39,729 nt of DNA from an uncultured Prevotellaceae bacterium (lineage in GTDB: Bacteria; Bacteroidota; Bacteroidia; Bacteroidales; Bacteroidaceae), in the NCBI GenBank assembly GCA_947167935.1, contig CAMVJU010000015.1, positions 1 to 39,729 on the forward strand, given 5' to 3'. This document shows, one piece after another, positions 1 through 10,277 of this stretch. The notes under the pieces were generated by a model. That model was not told where the DNA came from. It ran no database searches and saw only the letters and a program-made list of their open reading frames with translations. How positions within the stretch are numbered: the first letter of the stretch is position 1; each line of letters begins with the position of its first letter. A program made the translations under genes and the position numbers.

Positions 1-6
1 TTTCAT
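1..6 (-). CDS. Possible first codons of a leftward gene running off the left edge
   Basis: Bases 6 to 1 read ATG AAA on the minus strand, a common start for an exported Bacteroidales protein. The well-formed leftward promoter at 54-84 would begin transcription about 40 bases upstream. Only two codons are visible, so the product is unknown and the start itself is a guess from promoter spacing. Confidence 0.3.
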
Positions 7-53
7 ATGATGTTGGTTTCGGTAAAAATCTAATTCTATTTGTATTTCGTTGG

Positions 54-84
54 CAAAATTACGAAAAGTTGAGAGCAAAACAAA
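54..84 (-). promoter_or_regulatory. Leftward promoter, proximal
   Basis: On the minus strand a TTTG (84-81) is followed after exactly 19 bases by TAATTTTG (61-54). This matches the Bacteroidetes primary sigma factor pattern TTTG-N19-TAnnTTTG. It points to a gene beyond the left edge. Confidence 0.7.
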
Positions 85-113
85 GAAAAAAAATTTTTTT
101 TTGCCGAAACGTA

Positions 114-144
114 GTAACTTCGCGCTTGTAGAGCGCAAAGTTAC
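114..144. repeat. Inverted repeat over the distal promoter (possible operator)
   Basis: Arms 114-126 and 132-144 (GTAACTTCGCGCT and AGCGCAAAGTTAC) match at 12 of 13 positions around a 5-base centre. The right arm contains the distal -7 box. It is not followed by a T-run in either direction, so an operator or a 5' leader hairpin fits better than a terminator. No regulator can be named. Confidence 0.5.
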
Positions 145-166
145 GAAAAAAATAATAGACTCCAAA
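136..166 (-). promoter_or_regulatory. Leftward promoter, distal, overlapping an inverted repeat
   Basis: On the minus strand TTTG (166-163), 19 bases, then TAACTTTG (143-136). It is a second full match to the Bacteroidetes consensus, 82 bases upstream of the proximal one. Its -7 box lies inside the right arm of the inverted repeat at 114-144, so promoter use could depend on what binds or folds there. Confidence 0.65.
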
Positions 167-188
167 TAAAAGCATTCACATAAAACAC

Positions 189-223
189 AAAAAAAATCCT
201 GAACCGCCGAAGCGATTCAGGAT
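189..223 (-). terminator. Intrinsic terminator of the GH10-CE1 gene
   Basis: On the minus strand a 12-bp stem (223-212 with 207-196, one G-U pair) is closed by a C(UUCG)G tetraloop, the classic extra-stable loop. It is followed by a run of eight T (196-189, the first within the stem). It lies 28 bases past the stop codon of the xylanase gene. Confidence 0.9.
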
Positions 224-250
224 TTATGATGTGCAAGAGTGATTCTCTTG

Positions 251-2485
<2,235 letters not shown>

Positions 2486-2582
2486 TTATAAAAAGGCCGA
2501 TTTTATGGGTTATTTTGCGTTATGAGACATTTAGATATATAAAATGAAACATTCAAGTAGTCGCTATCCTATTTATTTATTG

Positions 2583-2590
2583 TAAATTTG
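2583..2590 (+). promoter_or_regulatory. -7 element for the GH43 operon
   Basis: TAAATTTG matches TAnnTTTG, 50 bases before the ATG at 2641. The -33 box is poor. The divergent gap 2426-2640 holds this element and the opposing one at 2467-2474 and no gene. Confidence 0.55.
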
Positions 2591-2640
2591 CACCATATTA
2601 TCGCATGAGACACAGAAACACCTAATCAACCAACAATAAA

Positions 2641-4752
2641 ATGAAGAGAATCATCAGTTTGTTACTCTTGGGAGCACCGCTTATGGTGGCGGCCCAAAAC
2701 CCCATCATCCGAGACCAGTTCTCGGCTGACCCCACGGCCCGTGTCTTCAACGGTCGCGTCTACCTCTATCCCTCTCACGACATCTTCCCGCCCGAAGGAC
2801 AGCGTCAGGACTGGTTCTGTATGGAGGACTACCATGTCTTCTCGTCGGAGAACCTCACCGACTGGACTGACCACGGCGTGATTGTCACCCAGAACAAAGT
2901 GCCCTGGGTGAGGCCGAACTCCTATTCGATGTGGGCACCCGACTGCGTTGAGCGCAACGGTAAGTATTATTTCTATTTCCCGTCGGCTCCTAATGGGGCC
3001 ATGCGTGGTTTCGGCGTTGGCGTAGCCATAGCCGACAGACCTGAGGGACCGTTCATTCCTGAGCCAGAACCCATCAAGGGCATCAACGGCATCGACCCAT
3101 GCGTGCTTCAGGCATCCGATGGCAACGCCTACATCTTCTGGGGTGCAGGACGCTGCGCCAAACTCAAACCCAACATGAAGGAACTGGCCGACGACACCCC
3201 AACTGAGAAGGTGAAGTTTGGTGAACGTGAGTTTGAGATGATGGGCGTCAACTGCCTCAAGGACCTGCCCAACCGTCAGGCTGAAGGCCCGTTTGCCTTC
3301 GAATACAACGGAAACTACTACCTCACCTATCCTTATGTGAGGGAAAAGACGGAAGTTCTCGGCTATGCCATGAGTAAAAATCCGATGGGTCCCTATGAAT
3401 ACAAGGGACTGATCATGGCCGAGCAGCCCAACGGATGCTGGACCAATCACCACAGCATCATCAACTACAAGGGTCAGTGGTATCTGTTCTATCACCACAA
3501 CTATCTCTCGCCCAACGATGACAAGCGCCGTTCTGCCTGTATCGAAAAACTGTTCTTCAATGCCGACGGCACCATCCAGGAGGTAAAGCAGACCCTTCGT
3601 GGTGTAGGCATCAACAAGGCTACGGAGAAAATCGAGATCGACCGCTTCAGCGCTGCCAGCAACGACGTGACCGAGGAGCTCATCGACACCGTGAACACAT
3701 TCCGCAGCTATCAGGCCACCCTGCCTGTCAAAGGCAGCTGGCTGAAATATGATGATGTGGACTTCAGCTGCATTAAGGACGGCTATATGATTATCAACGT
3801 GAAGGCCGCCAACAACACCGAGTTCTGTGTCCGCGAGAAGAGTGCCACCGGTAAAGTGCTGGCCCGCGTCAAGCTGACGGTGAAGCCCGAGCAGTCTGCA
3901 AACGACAATCCCATGATGGCCCGTTTCCGTCGTGACCTCTCCAACCAGTGGCTCTCACAGGCCGTCAATCTAGAATACACGCCGAATGGAGTCACCAATC
4001 TTGTCATCACCAATGAGGGCAACGGTGCACTCAGCGTCGACTGGGTACAGTTCAAGAACCGTCCCGACTACTTCACACCCGTTGCAGCCAAGGCTCCGGC
4101 AGCCAAGCCCGATGATGAAGGTTTTATCCGCCGTTGGATGCTCTTAGAGCCCATCGACAAGCCCAATAGCGGCAACACCGTCTTCACCGACAGCTATCTG
4201 CGTGAGCACTTCAACCGCGAATACTTCAAGGGGCAGCAGACCATCCTGCCAAAGGACGGCCAGAAGGTGACGGCCGTGTTCCAACAGGAGCAGGCTCCCG
4301 CAGGCTTTGGCCGTGGTGCACAGCAGATGCCTGAAGGCCCGCAGGTAAAGACCGTCAAGCAGACGCTGACGTGGCACGCTCTGGAAAGCAACATGTTCAA
4401 CGTGAAGCTCTTCCGCTTTGCTGAGAAATACGGTGAGAAGGTCTATGGTGTGCTCTTCTGGGCCGTCACCATCATCGACTGCGATGAGGATATCGAGAAT
4501 GTGCGCCTGGCCGTCGGCTCCAACTCTGCCTCCATGTGGTGGCTCAACGGCGAGGAAGCCCTTCTGCTTAGCGGCGACCGCCGCATGGTGAAAGACGATG
4601 CCATGTCGCAGCGCCTCACCCTGAAGAAAGGCCGCAACATCCTGCGCGGAGCCATCATCAACGGCCCGGGCATGAGCGACTTCTGCGTCCGTTTCCTTGA
4701 CGAGAAGGGCAATCCCGTAAAGAATTATAATATAACGCTCTCTTCGAAATAA
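2641..4752 (+). CDS. Exported GH43 glycosidase with CBM6-like and extra C-terminal domain
   Basis: A 703-residue exported protein, probably an arabinofuranosidase or beta-xylosidase acting on arabinoxylan fragments. Signal peptide about 1-19 (VAAQ). The five-bladed propeller spans about 20-330, with the usual GH43 acidic triad apparent as Asp30 (SADPTARVF), Asp152 (GIDPCVL) and Glu215 (AEGPFAFEYNG). Residues about 334-472 look like a CBM6 beta-sandwich ending in LSVDWVQF. A further domain of about 200 residues (494-703), rich in aromatic residues, follows an Ala/Pro/Lys linker; I do not recognise it with certainty. First gene of a four-gene rightward run. Substrate within GH43 cannot be fixed by reading alone. 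Confidence 0.88.
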   Translation: MKRIISLLLLGAPLMVAAQNPIIRDQFSADPTARVFNGRVYLYPSHDIFPPEGQRQDWFCMEDYHVFSSENLTDWTDHGVIVTQNKVPWVRPNSYSMWAPDCVERNGKYYFYFPSAPNGAMRGFGVGVAIADRPEGPFIPEPEPIKGINGIDPCVLQASDGNAYIFWGAGRCAKLKPNMKELADDTPTEKVKFGEREFEMMGVNCLKDLPNRQAEGPFAFEYNGNYYLTYPYVREKTEVLGYAMSKNPMGPYEYKGLIMAEQPNGCWTNHHSIINYKGQWYLFYHHNYLSPNDDKRRSACIEKLFFNADGTIQEVKQTLRGVGINKATEKIEIDRFSAASNDVTEELIDTVNTFRSYQATLPVKGSWLKYDDVDFSCIKDGYMIINVKAANNTEFCVREKSATGKVLARVKLTVKPEQSANDNPMMARFRRDLSNQWLSQAVNLEYTPNGVTNLVITNEGNGALSVDWVQFKNRPDYFTPVAAKAPAAKPDDEGFIRRWMLLEPIDKPNSGNTVFTDSYLREHFNREYFKGQQTILPKDGQKVTAVFQQEQAPAGFGRGAQQMPEGPQVKTVKQTLTWHALESNMFNVKLFRFAEKYGEKVYGVLFWAVTIIDCDEDIENVRLAVGSNSASMWWLNGEEALLLSGDRRMVKDDAMSQRLTLKKGRNILRGAIINGPGMSDFCVRFLDEKGNPVKNYNITLSSK

Positions 4753-4758
4753 CGTGGT

Positions 4759-4833
4759 AACGTCATAACGATATAACGACAAAAAGAAGAACGTCACAAC
4801 GATATAACGACAAAACAAAGAACGACATAACGA
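4759..4833. repeat. Tandem 31-base repeat in the gap between two GH43 genes
   Basis: Units 4759-4789 and 4790-4820 agree at 28 of 31 bases, and a third partial copy covers 4821-4833. Each unit carries ATAACGA-like words. The array fills nearly the whole 93-base gap, leaving a short A/T-rich leader before the next ATG. Confidence 0.85.
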
Positions 4834-4845
4834 ATTCAATAGATT

Positions 4846-6306
4846 ATGAAAACGAAATATCTGACAGGTTTATCATTTATCATTTGTTCTTTATCATTTA
4901 GCCCTGCAAGGGCGCAAGTGGGCGCGCCCTACATCCATGACCCGTCGACCATTGCCGAATGCGAGGGCAAATACTACACCTTTGGCACGGGCGGCGGCGG
5001 TCTCATCAGCGAGAACGGGTGGACATGGAACAGTGGCGCTGAGCGTCCTGGCGGCGGCGCTGCTCCCGACATCATCAAGATAGGCGACCGCTATCTCTGC
5101 ATCTATGGTGCTACCGGCGGAGGCCTGGGTGGCGGACACAGCGGCCGCATCCTCACCATGTGGAACAAGACACTCGACCCGAAGTCGCCTGACTTCAAGT
5201 GGACAGAGGCGGTCGAGGTGTGCAGCAGCGACGGCATGGAGGATCAGGACGCCATCGACCCCGGCATCCTGCTCGATCCCACCACGGGACGTCTGTGGGT
5301 GAGCTACGGTACCTACTTCGGCACCATCCGTCTCATTGAGCTTGACCCGAAGACTGGTTTCCGTGTCAGCGGCAACAAGGAGAAGGACATCGCCATCGAC
5401 TGCGAGGCTACCGATCTCATCTACCGCAACGGCTGGTATTATCTCCTTGGTACTCACGGCACTTGCTGCGATGGTGTGAACTCTACCTATAACATCGTGG
5501 TAGGCCGCTCGCGCAGCGTTGAGGGTCCCTATATAGATAATGTAGGCCGCGACATGTATCACGGCGGAGGCCGCATGGTCATCGCTGCAGGCGACCGCAA
5601 AACAGGTGCCGGACACTTCGGCCGTACCATCATTGACGATGGTGTAGAGCTGATGTCGTTCCACTGGGAGGCCGATTTCGATATGGGTGGCCGCTCCACA
5701 TTAGCCATCCGTCCGTTGCTCTGGAAAAACGACTGGCCCTATGCTGGCGAGCAGATCAAGGATGGCGTCTACGAGATTGAGAGCGAACGCCGCGGCTACT
5801 CTCTGGAATTGGCCGTCGACTTCGTGCGCATGCAGGTGGCACGTCAGGGCTGGTTCAATCGCGATCAGATGCAGGAGGCTCCCAAGCCTGTGGCCAACCA
5901 GACACTAGCAGAAGTGCAGGGCTCATGGCCCGAGGGCGAAATTGCCGTGCGCTGTGGCGACTATATGTTCCGTCCCTGGCAGAAGTGGCAGGTAGTGCCC
6001 GTTCCCCAGCGTGGCGGCACCATCTGCGGACCGCTCTATGTCATTCGTATTGAGGGTACTAACCGTGCATTGACCGCCACCGATAAGTTGGAGGTAGTCA
6101 CCAAGGAGCTAGCCGACCTCGATGAGCAGCTCTGGCGCATCGAGCAGCTCACCGACGGCACTTATCGCATCATGCCTTACATCATCCCCGGACAAGAGGG
6201 CAAAAACCAGAAGTATTGCCTCTACAGCGCTGGCGACAGCACCCCCAGCCTCGCCGAGTACGACTTCTCTACCGACAACTCCAAGTGGAATTTCCGCCAG
6301 CACTAA
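4846..6306 (+). CDS. Exported GH43 glycosidase with possible ricin-type C-terminal domain
   Basis: A 486-residue exported GH43-type enzyme. The propeller carries the expected acids: Asp32 (IHDPSTIAE), Asp138 (AIDPGILLD) and Glu187 (DCEATDLIYRNG). The substrate is not evident; arabinan or arabinoxylan side chains fit the neighbours. Residues about 300-486 form a separate region. Its end (DEQLWRIEQLTDGTYRI and following) resembles a ricin-type beta-trefoil repeat, so a carbohydrate-binding role is possible. The signal peptide (1-24, ending ARAQ) is unusual: its hydrophobic core is encoded by four heptamers of the ATCATTT type at 4872-4899. Second gene of the GH43-GH51 run. Confidence 0.85.
   Translation: MKTKYLTGLSFIICSLSFSPARAQVGAPYIHDPSTIAECEGKYYTFGTGGGGLISENGWTWNSGAERPGGGAAPDIIKIGDRYLCIYGATGGGLGGGHSGRILTMWNKTLDPKSPDFKWTEAVEVCSSDGMEDQDAIDPGILLDPTTGRLWVSYGTYFGTIRLIELDPKTGFRVSGNKEKDIAIDCEATDLIYRNGWYYLLGTHGTCCDGVNSTYNIVVGRSRSVEGPYIDNVGRDMYHGGGRMVIAAGDRKTGAGHFGRTIIDDGVELMSFHWEADFDMGGRSTLAIRPLLWKNDWPYAGEQIKDGVYEIESERRGYSLELAVDFVRMQVARQGWFNRDQMQEAPKPVANQTLAEVQGSWPEGEIAVRCGDYMFRPWQKWQVVPVPQRGGTICGPLYVIRIEGTNRALTATDKLEVVTKELADLDEQLWRIEQLTDGTYRIMPYIIPGQEGKNQKYCLYSAGDSTPSLAEYDFSTDNSKWNFRQH
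4872..4899 (+). repeat. Heptamer array (ATCATTT type) inside a signal peptide
   Basis: Four 7-base units: ATCATTT, ATCATTT, GTTCTTT, ATCATTT. They encode the LSFIICSLSF hydrophobic core of the signal sequence of the GH43 gene at 4846. Confidence 0.8.
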
Positions 6307-6357
6307 AAGGAATTCCTATGTTATTTGAAAGCTATTACCAATAATCATTCAGACATT

Positions 6358-6948
6358 ATGAAAAAAATAGTATTTGCACTAATATGCATGGCTGGTCTGA
6401 CTTTGACAACCGCCTGTGGCGGCAGTAAGGACAACAAAGGCGTTGCCGAGGCCACACCTGCCGAAAACGAACCCGCAAAGGAGCAAGTAACTGAAGAGCA
6501 GGAACCTGCCATTGCTGAAAATGAGAACGATGGAACACTTGACATGACAACTTTCGCCTCACAGGTGAAGGAGGTATGTGGTGTCGAGCCATTCACCACC
6601 GACGAGATGACCAAAGTGAAGGTATGGTACTCAGAGAGCGAGATGTCTGGCAAACAGTATAATATGACTTCACCTGTGGCCGACGGCATTGATGGGGAAG
6701 CCATTCAGCGCGACTATTTCAACGCCTTTGCCAAGGTGGCCGACGGCAACAAGATCTACGGCATCAACATGAACGGCACACGTGGCAACGATACATTCTC
6801 CGACTACGACGAGTACGTGAAGTTCATCAAGGCAAACGGCATGTATGCCAAGGCTCAATACGCCTACGACTACAATGGCAAGCCCATTGAAATATACTGT
6901 AGCGTGTCCTTCGGAGACTTTGGTCTGTTCGTTACGTTTGAAAAATAA
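6358..6948 (+). CDS. Small lipoprotein of unknown function in the arabinoxylan gene run
   Basis: A 196-residue protein with a lipoprotein signal (hydrophobic stretch 4-19, then Cys20 in LTTACGG). A Glu/Ala/Pro-rich tether (about 22-55) precedes a compact domain of about 140 residues. The start at 6358 is chosen because it opens directly on the signal sequence; an upstream in-frame ATG at 6325 would add 11 hydrophilic residues. It sits 51 bases after the GH43 gene and 22 bases before GH51, so it is probably co-transcribed. I do not recognise the family. A glycan-binding or accessory role is possible from context only. Confidence 0.8.
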   Translation: MKKIVFALICMAGLTLTTACGGSKDNKGVAEATPAENEPAKEQVTEEQEPAIAENENDGTLDMTTFASQVKEVCGVEPFTTDEMTKVKVWYSESEMSGKQYNMTSPVADGIDGEAIQRDYFNAFAKVADGNKIYGINMNGTRGNDTFSDYDEYVKFIKANGMYAKAQYAYDYNGKPIEIYCSVSFGDFGLFVTFEK

Positions 6949-6970
6949 TTATCAAAAACATTAGACTATA

Positions 6971-8983
6971 ATGAAGAAACCTTTAGTAATGGCTGCCCTG
7001 ATGATGGCGGCCACCGTAGGCCTCAATGCCCAGCGACCGATGAGCGCTCCAAAGGGCGGAAAGGCTATCAGCGATGAACTCATCGGCATCTTTTTCGAGG
7101 ACATCAACAACTCTGCCGATGGCGGCCTCTATGCCGAGTTAGTGCAGAACGGCTCTTTCGAGTACAGTCCCGCCGATCGTGACGGATGGGGGGCCGGTAC
7201 AGCTTGGAAGCAGATACGTCCGGGCCACTCCCTCGGCACCCTGCAGGTGCGCATGGATAATCCGCTCCACCCCAACAATGCTACCTACATTCGCCTGCAT
7301 GCCGAGCGCACGAAGGAGTACCATGACTACAAGGGATGGAAAGGTTTCGGTCTGCAGAATGATGGCTTTGACGGCATCTCGGTGAAGGCCGGCGCAAAGT
7401 ACGACTTCTCAGTTTTCCTTCGCAACATCGGCAGCGCCAAGCAGGTGCGCGTGGTGCTGGCCAAGCCCGGAGAGGGCTGGGGAGCCAATCCGATAGTATT
7501 GGCTGAGACGACCTTCGACGTGAGCAGCACCTCGTGGCAAAAATATGAGGCTGTGCTGACGTCTGCTGAAGACTGCACGAACGCCAACCTGCAGATTCTC
7601 GTCCTCACCGTGGGTGACATCGACATTGACCAGGTGTCGCTTATGCCCGAGGACACCTACAAGGGACACGGCCTGCGCAAGGACTTGGCACAGGCATTGG
7701 CCGACCTGCATCCGAAGTTCATGCGCTTCCCCGGCGGATGCGTGGTGCACGGCGGTGGCGACGGATTCTGGAACACCTATCGCTGGAAGACCACCATCGG
7801 TCCAAAGGAGCAGCGCCGACAGCTGAAGAACACCTGGGGCTACCACCAGAGCTGCGGTCTCGGCTACTTCGAGTATTTCCAGTTCTGCGAAGACCTCGGT
7901 ATGGAGCCTGTGCCCATCCTTCCCTGCGGTGTCAGCTGCCAGGGTACCAACGGCGGCTGGAGCATGTGGCCCACTCAGGCTCAGGACGTAGTACCCATGA
8001 GCGAGATGGACGAGTGGGTGGCCGAGGCCATCGACCTCATCGAATGGGCCAACGGCGACCCCGCCACGAACAAGTGGGCCAAGATGCGTGCCGATGCCGG
8101 TCATCCCGCACCCTTCAACCTGAAGTATCTGGGTCTGGGCAACGAAGAGAAAATCTCGCCCGAGTTCATCGAGCGCTTCAAGTACATCTATGAGCGCGTG
8201 ATGAAAGCTCATCCTGAAATCGTCATCGTAGGAACCGCCGGTCCTGGATCACACGCCGGCAATCCCGACTTCGAAGCCGGCTGGAAGCTGGCTGAAGAGC
8301 TGGACATGCCCATCCTCGACGAGCACTACTATGAGCAGAACAACTACTTCCTGAACAAGCGCCAGTACGACAACTATCCCCGCGACCGCAAGACAAAGGT
8401 CTATCTGGGCGAGTATGCCGCCAAGGACAAGAAGCTCATTGATGCCCTGGCTGAAGGTCTCTATCTACTCCACGTCGAACGCAACGCCGACGTAGTCTGC
8501 ATGACCAGCTACGCTCCCCTCTTCGCCCGTAAGAACGGCACACAATGGAACCCCGACCTCATCTACTACGACAACGAGCGTCCGTTCCTCACCTGTAGCT
8601 ACTACGTGCAGCAACTGTTCGGACAGTCAAGCGGTCAGTATTACTACGGCGACTGTGTCTCATTTGAGGGAGATGATGCCGGTGTGGTGCAGCCCGTGGA
8701 GAACAGCCACTATGGACAGAGTGTCATCCTGAACGTGAAGACCCGCAAGCTCTTCGTCAAGCTTGTCAATGCTGGCGATCAGCCGAAGAAAGCCAACATT
8801 AACCTGAGCCGCTTCGGTCTGAAGAAGATGGCTACAAAGACTGTGCTGGCCGGTTCCCCCGACCAGGAGAACAACTTTGAAACTCAGCCCATTGTTCCAC
8901 AAACCGAACAACTGAAGGCCAAGAAGAAGTTTACGCTCGATTTGCAGCCCTACTCAATGGTTATGCTTGAATATCAGCTGTAA
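6971..8983 (+). CDS. Exported GH51 alpha-L-arabinofuranosidase
   Basis: A 670-residue exported enzyme removing alpha-L-arabinofuranosyl side chains from xylan or arabinan. Signal peptide about 1-20. The N-terminal part (IGIFFEDINNSADGG) starts the GH51 fold and is interrupted by a CBM4/9-like sandwich (about 60-225). The catalytic barrel follows, with acid/base Glu392 in LGLGNEEK and nucleophile Glu481 in YLGEYAAK. A short beta-domain closes the protein, as in other GH51 enzymes. Last gene of the rightward run and followed by a strong hairpin. Confidence 0.95.
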   Translation: MKKPLVMAALMMAATVGLNAQRPMSAPKGGKAISDELIGIFFEDINNSADGGLYAELVQNGSFEYSPADRDGWGAGTAWKQIRPGHSLGTLQVRMDNPLHPNNATYIRLHAERTKEYHDYKGWKGFGLQNDGFDGISVKAGAKYDFSVFLRNIGSAKQVRVVLAKPGEGWGANPIVLAETTFDVSSTSWQKYEAVLTSAEDCTNANLQILVLTVGDIDIDQVSLMPEDTYKGHGLRKDLAQALADLHPKFMRFPGGCVVHGGGDGFWNTYRWKTTIGPKEQRRQLKNTWGYHQSCGLGYFEYFQFCEDLGMEPVPILPCGVSCQGTNGGWSMWPTQAQDVVPMSEMDEWVAEAIDLIEWANGDPATNKWAKMRADAGHPAPFNLKYLGLGNEEKISPEFIERFKYIYERVMKAHPEIVIVGTAGPGSHAGNPDFEAGWKLAEELDMPILDEHYYEQNNYFLNKRQYDNYPRDRKTKVYLGEYAAKDKKLIDALAEGLYLLHVERNADVVCMTSYAPLFARKNGTQWNPDLIYYDNERPFLTCSYYVQQLFGQSSGQYYYGDCVSFEGDDAGVVQPVENSHYGQSVILNVKTRKLFVKLVNAGDQPKKANINLSRFGLKKMATKTVLAGSPDQENNFETQPIVPQTEQLKAKKKFTLDLQPYSMVMLEYQL

Positions 8984-9035
8984 AAAACAATACGGAGCTT
9001 CCTTTTTCTCCTGAGGAAGCGAGTTATAAAATTAT

Positions 9036-9087
9036 CTAAGCGACTTTTGGTCAGATTCTCGAGAGAATTCAATCAAAAGTCGCTTAG
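9036..9087. terminator. Long hairpin between converging genes (probable bidirectional terminator)
   Basis: Perfect 14-bp arms 9036-9049 and 9074-9087, with a second inverted repeat (about 54-60 with 63-69) extending the stem inside. It lies between the GH51 stop and the converging Maf stop. T-rich tracts are short on both sides (TTATTTT on plus), so efficiency is uncertain. Confidence 0.7.
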
Positions 9088-9106
9088 TTATTTTCGTGAG
9101 GAGGCT

Positions 9107-9688
9107 CTAAAAATCTCTCAGCTCATTGTATATGCGCTGCACGGGCAACCCCATCACATTAAAGTAGCTGCCGTGAAGGCCCGTCACGCCAATATAGCCT
9201 ATCCACTCCTGTATGCCATAGGCACCGGCCTTGTCGAAGGGACGGTAATTCATGATGTAGTAGTCAATCTCCTCGTCGGTTAGTTCCTTGAAGGTGACGT
9301 CAGTAGTGACTGAAAAGCGGCGCTGTTTTTCTGCCGTCGTGAGACAAACGCCGGTAATGACCTGATGCGTGCGGTTGCTCAACTTATGCAACATGCGGCG
9401 GGCATCTGCCTCATCGTGAGGTTTGCCCAACACTTCACTATCAACCACGACGATGGTATCAGCAGTAATAATCAGCTCATCATCAGTCAATTGCTTTTGA
9501 TAGGCAGCGGCTTTCTCCGCTGAAATAAACTCCGCAATTTGCTCCACAGGCAATTCGGCGGGATAGCTCTCGTCTATGCCCTGAATAGTGCGCACTTCAT
9601 AATCGATACCGAGACCGGCAAGCAATTCACGGCGGCGCGGCGAGTTACTAGCCAAGATAATGTGGTATTTCCTGAGGTTTTCAAGCAT
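9107..9688 (-). CDS. maf: Maf-family nucleoside triphosphate pyrophosphatase
   Basis: A 193-residue cytoplasmic house-cleaning enzyme that hydrolyses non-canonical or excess nucleotides (dTTP/UTP type likely) to monophosphates. The family motifs are present: ASNSPRRREL (13-22), the catalytic ADTIV (Asp77), LGKP and DKAGAYGIQ. Length is normal. It is the last gene of a leftward run that starts with the nitroreductase; DUF2520 protein, KdsC and Maf are commonly neighbours in Bacteroidales. A nonamer repeat array separates it from KdsC. Confidence 0.93.
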   Translation of the reverse strand: MLENLRKYHIILASNSPRRRELLAGLGIDYEVRTIQGIDESYPAELPVEQIAEFISAEKAAAYQKQLTDDELIITADTIVVVDSEVLGKPHDEADARRMLHKLSNRTHQVITGVCLTTAEKQRRFSVTTDVTFKELTDEEIDYYIMNYRPFDKAGAYGIQEWIGYIGVTGLHGSYFNVMGLPVQRIYNELRDF

Positions 9689-9705
9689 GTTTTTGTTTTT
9701 TCTAA

Positions 9706-9750
9706 ATCAACAAGTTCAACTAGTTTAACTAGTATCGCTAGTTCAACTAG
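9706..9750. repeat. Nonamer array (TTCAACTAG type) between maf and kdsC
   Basis: Five 9-base units from 9706: ATCAACAAG, TTCAACTAG, TTTAACTAG, TATCGCTAG, TTCAACTAG. They occupy most of the 70-base gap. Confidence 0.8.
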
Positions 9751-9758
9751 TTCTTTAA

Positions 9759-10277
9759 TTACCAACCGAAGGCAGTGGCGTTCATCTGCCAGAGGCCCTG
9801 AGCACGCAAAGTCTGTTCAATGACATCACGGGCGCAGCCCTGGCCGCCACGGCAGTGGCTGACGTAAAGGCTGGCATCCTTCACTTCAGGGCAGGCATCC
9901 TTGGGACAGACGGGGCAGCCCACACGGCGCATCACCTCCAGGTCGGGAATGTCGTCACCCATGTACATCACCTCTTCGTCCTTTAAGCCATACTGCTCAA
10001 GGAATGCCTCATAGGTACGCATCTTCACCGAACAGCCGATAAAGATATCGGTAAGACCCAGCGTCTCATAGCGGTGGCGCACAGCCTCGACGTTGGCACC
10101 CGTCATAATGGCCATGCGCAGGCCTAGCTTCACGGCCAGCTGCAGGGCATAGCCATCCTTGATGTTGGCGGTACGCATAGGGATGCCGTCAAGGCCCATA
10201 GGGATGGTCTCACATGAGAGAACGCCATCGACATCGAAGATGATGGCGCGGATTTTTCTGAGGTCGTAGTTAATCAT
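9759..10277 (-). CDS. kdsC: 3-deoxy-D-manno-octulosonate 8-phosphate phosphatase (HAD family)
   Basis: A 172-residue HAD hydrolase that removes phosphate from KDO-8-P in lipid A-core synthesis. Motif I is FDVDGVL with Asp15 and Asp17; motif IV is GDDIPD (Asp108, Asp109, Asp112). There is no cap domain, as usual for KdsC. Its start overlaps the end of the DUF2520 gene by 8 bases, so the two are translationally linked. KdsB, which uses the product KDO, is encoded at 32443. Other small HAD phosphatases cannot be fully excluded, but the length and sequence pattern fit KdsC well. Confidence 0.88.
   Translation of the reverse strand: MINYDLRKIRAIIFDVDGVLSCETIPMGLDGIPMRTANIKDGYALQLAVKLGLRMAIMTGANVEAVRHRYETLGLTDIFIGCSVKMRTYEAFLEQYGLKDEEVMYMGDDIPDLEVMRRVGCPVCPKDACPEVKDASLYVSHCRGGQGCARDVIEQTLRAQGLWQMNATAFGW

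Noticed and set aside
2641..8983. Classic SusC/SusD polysaccharide utilisation locus
   Set aside because: No SusD-like protein, no SusC of usual length and no hybrid two-component or SusR regulator lie in or next to the GH set. The TonB-dependent receptor at 15368 is distant and of another type.
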